64,000 bases of DNA, taken from Thioalkalivibrio sp. XN8 (GTDB lineage: Bacteria; Pseudomonadota; Gammaproteobacteria; Steroidobacterales; XN24). The translations under genes and the position numbers were made by a program. Shown here piece after piece: positions 59,186 through 64,000 of this stretch. Position 1 is the first letter of the stretch, and every line of letters begins with the position of its first letter. Below the pieces are notes generated by a model, which was given only the letters and a program-made list of their open reading frames with translations, did not search any database and had not been told where the DNA came from. The stretch lies in the NCBI RefSeq assembly GCF_011058255.1, contig NZ_JAALFH010000062.1:84376-148375 (forward strand), in the 5' to 3' direction.

Positions 59186-60060
59186 GCCGCAAGGGCATTA
59201 TCCTCGCCGGCGGCTCCGGTACCCGGCTCCATCCCGTCACCCTCGGGGTCTGCAAGCAGCTGCTGCCGATCTACGACAAGCCCATGATTTATTACCCGCT
59301 TAGCACCCTGATGCTGGCGGGCATCCGCGAGGTCCTGGTGATCTCCACGCCCCAGGACAGCCCCCGCTTCGCCCAGATTCTCGGTGACGGGTCCCAATGG
59401 GGCATGCGCATCGAGCACGCGGTGCAGCCGAGCCCGGACGGGCTGGCCCAGGCCTTCATCATCGGGGCTGACTTCATCGGACCCGATCCGAGCGCGCTGA
59501 TCCTCGGCGACAACCTGTTTTTTGGCACCGGCCTGACCGGCCAGCTGAAGGCCGCCGCAGCCCGGACCGAGGGCGCCACGGTGTTCGCCTACGGCGTCGC
59601 CAACCCGAGCGCCTTCGGCGTGGTGGCCTTCGACGAGGAAGGCCGCGCCACCTCGATCGAGGAGAAGCCGGCGAAACCGAAGAGCCGCTTTGCCGTCACG
59701 GGCCTGTATTTCTACGACAACGAGGTGGTGGGAATCGCCCGCGACCTGAAGCCCTCGCCCCGCGGCGAGCTCGAAATCACCGACGTCAACAGCGCGTACC
59801 TGGCCCGCGGCCGGCTGGACGTGCAGCGCATGCAGCGCGGCATGGCCTGGCTCGACACCGGCACCCACGACTCCCTGATCGAGGCTGCGCACTTCATCCA
59901 GACGTTGGAAAAGCGACAGGGACTGAAGGTCGGCTGCCCGGAGGAGATCGCCTGGCGGCAGCGCTGGATCAATGATGAAGAATTGCTGGCACTGGCGAAG
60001 CCTCTGGCCAAGAGCGGCTACGGCGACTACCTGCGCGAACTGGTGGAGCTGGGCGCGTGA
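59182..60060 (+). CDS. rmlA: Glucose-1-phosphate thymidylyltransferase
   Basis: The 292-residue protein reads [20 protein letters not shown] then [20 protein letters not shown], the RmlA signature, and later [15 protein letters not shown] and [20 protein letters not shown]. It makes dTDP-glucose from dTTP and glucose-1-phosphate. Its ATG overlaps the rmlB stop by four bases. Length matches the family. Product feeds rmlB, rmlC and rmlD. Confidence 0.97.
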   Translation: MSRKGIILAGGSGTRLHPVTLGVCKQLLPIYDKPMIYYPLSTLMLAGIREVLVISTPQDSPRFAQILGDGSQWGMRIEHAVQPSPDGLAQAFIIGADFIGPDPSALILGDNLFFGTGLTGQLKAAAARTEGATVFAYGVANPSAFGVVAFDEEGRATSIEEKPAKPKSRFAVTGLYFYDNEVVGIARDLKPSPRGELEITDVNSAYLARGRLDVQRMQRGMAWLDTGTHDSLIEAAHFIQTLEKRQGLKVGCPEEIAWRQRWINDEELLALAKPLAKSGYGDYLRELVELGA

Positions 60061-60599
60061 ACGTCACCCCCACCCGGCTGCCCGGCGTCGTCGTCATCGA
60101 ACCGAAGGTCCACGGCGACGAGCGCGGGTTCTTCCTGGAGACCTTCTCGGTGGAGCGCTACCGGGAGGCGGCGGGGATCGACCTCACGTTCGTGCAGGAC
60201 AACCATTCCCGCTCGCGTCGCGGCGTCCTGCGCGGATTACACGCCCAGAAGCAGCACCCCCAGGGCAAGCTGGTGCGCTGCGCGCGCGGCGAGGTTTTCG
60301 ACGTGGCGGTGGACATCGACCCGGCGTCGCCCACCTTCGGCCAGTGGGCCGGCGTCACGCTGTCCGATACGAATCACCGGCAGTTCTGGGTCCCGCCGGG
60401 CTATGCCCACGGCTTCGTCGTGCTCTCCGAGGTGGCCGACTTCGAGTACAAGTGCACCGATTACTACCACCCCGAGGACGAGATCGGGGTGCGCTGGGAC
60501 GATCCGGACGTCGGTATCGAATGGCCTCTGGCCGTGCCGCGGCTGTCTGCCAAGGACGCAGCCCTGCCGACGCTCAAGGAACTGGCGGCCTCGCTATGA
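60057..60599 (+). CDS. rmlC: dTDP-4-dehydrorhamnose 3,5-epimerase
   Basis: The 180-residue protein has the RmlC cupin pattern: [40 protein letters not shown] with the catalytic His, [17 protein letters not shown] and [20 protein letters not shown]. It epimerises C3 and C5 of the 4-keto sugar. GTG start at 60057 overlaps the rmlA stop by four bases. Position third in the operon fits rmlBACD. Confidence 0.97.
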   Translation: MNVTPTRLPGVVVIEPKVHGDERGFFLETFSVERYREAAGIDLTFVQDNHSRSRRGVLRGLHAQKQHPQGKLVRCARGEVFDVAVDIDPASPTFGQWAGVTLSDTNHRQFWVPPGYAHGFVVLSEVADFEYKCTDYYHPEDEIGVRWDDPDVGIEWPLAVPRLSAKDAALPTLKELAASL

Positions 60600-61483
60600 G
60601 CATCATCGTCCTCGGCGCCAACGGCCAGCTCGCCCGCCACCTCCTGGGGACAGTCCCCAGCGCGGAGTTCTGGGGACGGGAGACCCTGGACGTAGCCGAT
60701 GCCGAGGCGCTGGAGGCGCGCCTGGTCGAGGCGGCGCCCCGCGCCATCATCAATGCCGCCGCCTACACCGCCGTGGACCGGGCCGAGTCCGAGCCCGTCG
60801 AAGCCTGGCGGGTCAACGTCGAAGCGCCGGCGGCGGCCGCCCGGGCCGCCCGTCGGCTCGACGCCGCGCTGGTGCACGTTTCGACGGACTATGTGTTCGA
60901 CGGGAGCGCGAACACACCCTATGCCGAGGACGCGCCGACGTGCCCGCTCGGCGTCTACGGCGCCAGCAAGCTCGCCGGCGAACTCGCCGTCCGCACGATC
61001 TGCCCGCGCCACTGGATCCTGCGCACCAGCTGGGTGTTCAGCGAGTACGGCCACAATTTCATGAAGACGGTCCTGCGGCTGGCCGAAAGCGGTAACCCGC
61101 TGCGGATCGTGGCCGACCAGCTCGGCCGGCCGACCTATGCCGGCCATCTCGCCGAGCTGATCGCGGCGCTAGACCCGGCCGGGGACAGTCCCCAACTGCC
61201 GTATGGGACCTGGCACGCGACCGGCGGAGAGATCGCCAGCTGGCACGGCTTCGCGCAGCGGATCGTGGCGCGCGCCGCCGCCCTGGGCCTCCTCGCCGAG
61301 GCGCCCGAGGTGATCCCCATCTCGACGGCCGACTACCCCGCGCCCGCCCGCCGCCCGGCTTACTCGGTGCTCGCGCCGAGTGCCGCGATCGCCGCGCTGG
61401 ACGGGACGACATTCGACTGGAACACGGGACTGGAACGGGCGCTGGCCGCCCTGGCCGGGGCCGCGGAGGCAGTGACGCCATGA
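60596..61483 (+). CDS. rmlD: dTDP-4-dehydrorhamnose reductase
   Basis: The 295-residue protein starts [17 protein letters not shown], an SDR loop, and has VDRAESEPVEAWRVNVEAP, HVSTDYVFDGSANTPYAED, YGASKLAGELAV with the YxxxK pair, and RTSWVFSEYGHNF. It reduces the 4-keto group to dTDP-L-rhamnose using NAD(P)H. The ATG at 60596 overlaps the rmlC stop. The frame is open far upstream across rmlC, but only the segment from 60596 shows homology. Confidence 0.96.
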   Translation: MSIIVLGANGQLARHLLGTVPSAEFWGRETLDVADAEALEARLVEAAPRAIINAAAYTAVDRAESEPVEAWRVNVEAPAAAARAARRLDAALVHVSTDYVFDGSANTPYAEDAPTCPLGVYGASKLAGELAVRTICPRHWILRTSWVFSEYGHNFMKTVLRLAESGNPLRIVADQLGRPTYAGHLAELIAALDPAGDSPQLPYGTWHATGGEIASWHGFAQRIVARAAALGLLAEAPEVIPISTADYPAPARRPAYSVLAPSAAIAALDGTTFDWNTGLERALAALAGAAEAVTP

Positions 61484-62886
61484 CGGAACCCGTCAACCTG
61501 AACAACGACCTGCGGCTGGCCGTGATCGCGGCACTGCAGCGACTGTTGCCGGCGGTCCTGGTCGTCCTGCTGCTGTACCTGGTCGCCGCCCTGCAGGGCG
61601 AAGCGTTCACGCCGCCCTACCGCGCGCTCGCGGTGGTCGCAGGCGGGTTGAGCCTTCTGCTGCTGAGAGTCCGTCGCAACGGCCGGCCGCTGATGCTGAC
61701 CCCGCTCGCCGAAATCTCCGTAAAACTGGTCGGGCGTTGGCTCGGCATCGTGGCGCTGCTGCTGCTCGGCGCGTGGCTGGCCGGCGTCACGGGCTTCTAC
61801 AGCCCGGGAACGGTCTTCACCTGGCTGACCTGCGCGCCGCTGGTTTTCGTTCCTGCTGCCCTCGGGCTCCACGAGATCAAGCGCCGCCTGATCACCGCGG
61901 ACAATAATGTCCGTACCGCCATTTGCGCGGGCGTGACGCCGCATAGCGTACACCTTGCCCGCCAGCTCGAAACCCATCCGGAACTGGGCGCGCGCTTCGT
62001 CGGCTTCTTCGACGACCGCAGCGCGGATCGCCTCGAGGCCACCGAGCCCTTCGACATCCTCGGCGGCCTGGCCAGCCTTGGCGACTACGTGCGCGCCAAC
62101 CACGTGGACGTCATCTTCATCGCCCTGCCCATCCGGCACCTCGAGCGGGTGATGAACCTGATCGACGACCTGCAGAACACCACGGCATCGATCTATTACG
62201 TGCCGGACGTCTTTGTCTTCGACCTGATCCAGTCGCGCCCGGGGGAGATCCTCGGCACGCCGGTCATCTCGATGTGCGAGACGCCGTTCCAGGGCTCGAA
62301 GGGCGTGGCCAAGCGGCTCACCGACATCGTGCTGACTGTCTTTGCCATGATTCCGGCACTGCCGGTCATGGCCGTCGTGGCGCTGATGGTCGCGCTGACG
62401 TCGCGCGGCCCGGTGATTTTCAAGCAGCGCCGCTACGGCCTCGACGGCCACGAGATCGTGGTTTACAAGTTCCGCACCATGCGGGTCCTGGAAGACGGCG
62501 ACGAGGTCGTGCAGGTCTCGCGCGTCGACCCCAGGGTGACGCCGGTCGGGCGCATCCTGCGCACCTTCTCGCTGGACGAGCTGCCACAGCTCTTCAACGT
62601 GCTGCAGGGGCGCATGAGTTTGGTAGGCCCCCGGCCCCACGCCGTGAGCCACAATGAGCAGTACCGCAAGCTGATCAAGGGGTACATGCTGCGCCACAAG
62701 GTGCTGCCCGGCATCACCGGCCTGGCGCAGGTCAATGGCTGTCGCGGCGAGATCGAGAAACTCGAGGACATGGAGCGGCGCGTAACCTACGACCTCGAGT
62801 ACCTGCGCCGCTGGTCGCCGCTGCTGGATCTTCGAATCCTGCTCCTGACCGTCGTCCGGGTGTTCAAGGACACCAAGGCCTACTGA
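61480..62886 (+). CDS. Undecaprenyl-phosphate sugar phosphotransferase (WcaJ type)
   Basis: The 468-residue protein has four or five N-terminal helices, a central CoA-binding-like domain (ICAGVTPHSVHLARQLE) and the C-terminal bacterial sugar transferase domain with RRYGLDGHEIVVYKFRTMR, SLDELPQLFNVLQGRMSLVG then PRPHAV, and a final helix with DLEYLRRWSPLLDLRILLLT. This initiates chain synthesis by moving a sugar-1-phosphate to undecaprenyl phosphate. Overlap with rmlD by four bases places it in the rml operon. WcaJ-type substrate (usually glucose) is inferred. Confidence 0.93.
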   Translation: MTEPVNLNNDLRLAVIAALQRLLPAVLVVLLLYLVAALQGEAFTPPYRALAVVAGGLSLLLLRVRRNGRPLMLTPLAEISVKLVGRWLGIVALLLLGAWLAGVTGFYSPGTVFTWLTCAPLVFVPAALGLHEIKRRLITADNNVRTAICAGVTPHSVHLARQLETHPELGARFVGFFDDRSADRLEATEPFDILGGLASLGDYVRANHVDVIFIALPIRHLERVMNLIDDLQNTTASIYYVPDVFVFDLIQSRPGEILGTPVISMCETPFQGSKGVAKRLTDIVLTVFAMIPALPVMAVVALMVALTSRGPVIFKQRRYGLDGHEIVVYKFRTMRVLEDGDEVVQVSRVDPRVTPVGRILRTFSLDELPQLFNVLQGRMSLVGPRPHAVSHNEQYRKLIKGYMLRHKVLPGITGLAQVNGCRGEIEKLEDMERRVTYDLEYLRRWSPLLDLRILLLTVVRVFKDTKAY

Positions 62887-62898
62887 CCTGGGTGCCGC

Positions 62899-64000
62899 TT
62901 AGAACCGGGCCTCGACGAACAGCGACACGCGGTTAACGTCGTAGTCGAACTCGACGTCCGAGTCGCGGCTGAAGCGCGACACCGAAAGCACGCCCGACAC
63001 GGTGCGCGTCAGGGCACGCGTCAGGCTCAGCGTCAGCTCCGCCAGGTCGTCCTCGCGCTGGACGCCGCCAAAGGACCGCCGCTCCCACTCCGCCACGCCG
63101 CCCAGGACCATGCGCGGCCCCAGCTGCCAGTCGTAGGTGACGCCCAGGCCCTGGTTGCGCTCGACGTCGCCCGAGCCGTCCTGGTAAACACGCTCGTCGT
63201 AGAACAGCCGCAGTCCCAGGGTGGAGCGCGCCAGCTCGTAGCTCGCCAGCCCCGCCAGCCGCTTCAGCAGGAACACCCGGGTATCGAGGCTCGGCAGGCC
63301 GCCGGGCCGGAACCCGGGCTGGAACACGCCCTCGTCCCCCAGCACGCCGCTCGAGGTGGTCGGTTCCTCGGTGTAGTCCACCGCGAGCTCGCCACGGGAG
63401 CCGCGCCGGCTCCAGTGCAGCTCGTAGGCGGTGCCGTAGAAACGGTCACCCACGCGGGCCGCCAGCGACTGGAGCTCGCTCGGCTGCCACTCGACGCCGA
63501 CATACCAGAACGACTCGTCCAGGCCGCCGGCGCTGCGGTCGGTGACGAAGTCGGACTCCTGGCCGGCGGTCGCGGTCAGGCGGGTCCGCAGCCCGACCGG
63601 CACGCCGAGGTCCAGGGCCACCCGGTCGTAGGCGAAATCCTCGGCCGTGTCGAAAGAGGTGGTCTGGGTGCTGCCGGCCACGCGCCAGCTGAAGCCCCGG
63701 CGATCGGAGGGCGAGCCCAGCGCAGCTGAGAAGGCGTTGATGCTCGAGTCCTCGAGGTCGAAGGTTGCGTCATCAAAGTTGCTGTAGCGCACGCCCTGGT
63801 AGCTGTACTGCACCAGGCTTTCGCCCCAGCCGCCCCAGCGGCCGATGTGATAGGGGCTGAGGGCGTAGACGAAGGTGTCCGCGCGATTGCCGGTATCGAA
63901 CAGGTTGCTGTCGGCCAGGCTGCGGGCCGGGTCGATGTTCTCCTGGTCGAAGCGCAGGTAGCCGTCGACGAACAGGCTGCGCTCGGCGAGCTCGTAGGTC
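62899..64000 (-). CDS. PEP-CTERM system-associated outer-membrane beta-barrel (3' part)
   Basis: The gene runs off the right edge, so only the last 367 codons are visible; the frame is open from 64000 with no in-window start required. Sequence is strand-rich with alternating aromatic and polar residues (WRVAGSTQTTSFDTAEDFAY, WYVGVEWQPSELQSLAARVG, LGLRLFYDERVYQDGSGD) and ends NRVSLFVEARF, with the terminal Phe typical of outer-membrane barrels. This matches the TIGR03016-like PEP-CTERM-associated outer-membrane protein seen in exosortase loci. It probably forms the outer-membrane part of the export or assembly path. Confidence 0.83.
   Translation of the reverse strand, partial: TYELAERSLFVDGYLRFDQENIDPARSLADSNLFDTGNRADTFVYALSPYHIGRWGGWGESLVQYSYQGVRYSNFDDATFDLEDSSINAFSAALGSPSDRRGFSWRVAGSTQTTSFDTAEDFAYDRVALDLGVPVGLRTRLTATAGQESDFVTDRSAGGLDESFWYVGVEWQPSELQSLAARVGDRFYGTAYELHWSRRGSRGELAVDYTEEPTTSSGVLGDEGVFQPGFRPGGLPSLDTRVFLLKRLAGLASYELARSTLGLRLFYDERVYQDGSGDVERNQGLGVTYDWQLGPRMVLGGVAEWERRSFGGVQREDDLAELTLSLTRALTRTVSGVLSVSRFSRDSDVEFDYDVNRVSLFVEARF

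Overview
The window is a GC-rich proteobacterial chromosome segment, most likely from a gammaproteobacterium. The evidence is an exosortase with a cognate PEP-CTERM substrate, two classical cyclic-di-GMP-I riboswitches, a sigma-54 type promoter in front of the PEP-CTERM gene, and a large exopolysaccharide locus with a polyprenyl-phosphate sugar transferase, rml genes and a C-terminal outer-membrane barrel typical of Gram-negatives. No tRNA, rRNA or CRISPR array was seen. All calls come from reading translated sequence by eye; no database search was run.

Layout. (1) 0.1-5.7 kb: a Phd/PIN toxin-antitoxin pair, then two tandem c-di-GMP-I aptamers leading into a large Ig-like/FN3 lipoprotein, a sigma-54-driven PEP-CTERM protein, and a shorter paralogue of the lipoprotein. 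(2) 5.7-6.6 kb: a reverse-strand SGNH/sialate-O-acetylesterase-like protein. (3) 6.9-20.6 kb, forward strand: a tightly packed run starting with glucose-1-phosphate cytidylyltransferase (rfbF), followed by an SDR, two C-methyltransferase-like enzymes, a 2-hydroxyacid-oxidase-like flavoenzyme, a glycosyltransferase, a hexapeptide acetyltransferase, and then an amide/carrier-protein block (AsnB-like amidotransferase, acyl carrier protein, acyl-AMP ligase, PrmC-like methyltransferase, NadE-like enzyme, YdcF-like protein). (4) 20.6-26.1 kb, reverse strand: a second carrier-protein block (GT2, GNAT, luciferase-like monooxygenase, stand-alone amino-acid adenylation enzyme, GNAT, carrier protein). 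(5) 26.2-30.2 kb, forward: GT2, DegT-type PLP enzyme, FemAB/GNAT and another GNAT. (6) 30.2-37.9 kb, reverse: an O-antigen-polymerase-like membrane protein followed without gaps by LarE, LarB, LarC, an ATP-grasp ligase, a LarA homologue and a GT2. This is a complete nickel-pincer (NPN) cofactor set inside a polysaccharide locus. (7) 37.9-45.5 kb: an AT-richer, transposon-scarred patch with IS3-type remnants, two sulfotransferases and a secreted beta-helix protein. (8) 45.5-53.2 kb: SDR, Gfo/Idh/MocA dehydrogenase, CelD-like GNAT, two polysaccharide deacetylases, GT4 and an InaA-like kinase. (9) 53.4-64 kb: ABC flippase, exosortase-EpsI fusion, WecG-STAS fusion, rmlBACD, a WcaJ-type initiating sugar transferase and the 3' part of a PEP-CTERM-associated outer-membrane barrel that runs off the window.

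Working model (inference): the locus builds a heavily decorated, rhamnose-containing surface polysaccharide and couples it to exosortase-processed proteins. The rml genes and WcaJ-type enzyme supply and start the chain, the GT2/GT4/WecG enzymes extend it, the ABC exporter and polymerase-like protein move and assemble it, and the barrel may release it. Decorations may be unusually elaborate: branched methylated sugars, carrier-bound acyl or aminoacyl groups, sulfate, acetyl, and an alpha-hydroxy-acid whose stereochemistry would be set by the LarA homologue and attached by the ATP-grasp enzyme. Control by c-di-GMP and sigma-54 is visible at the left end.
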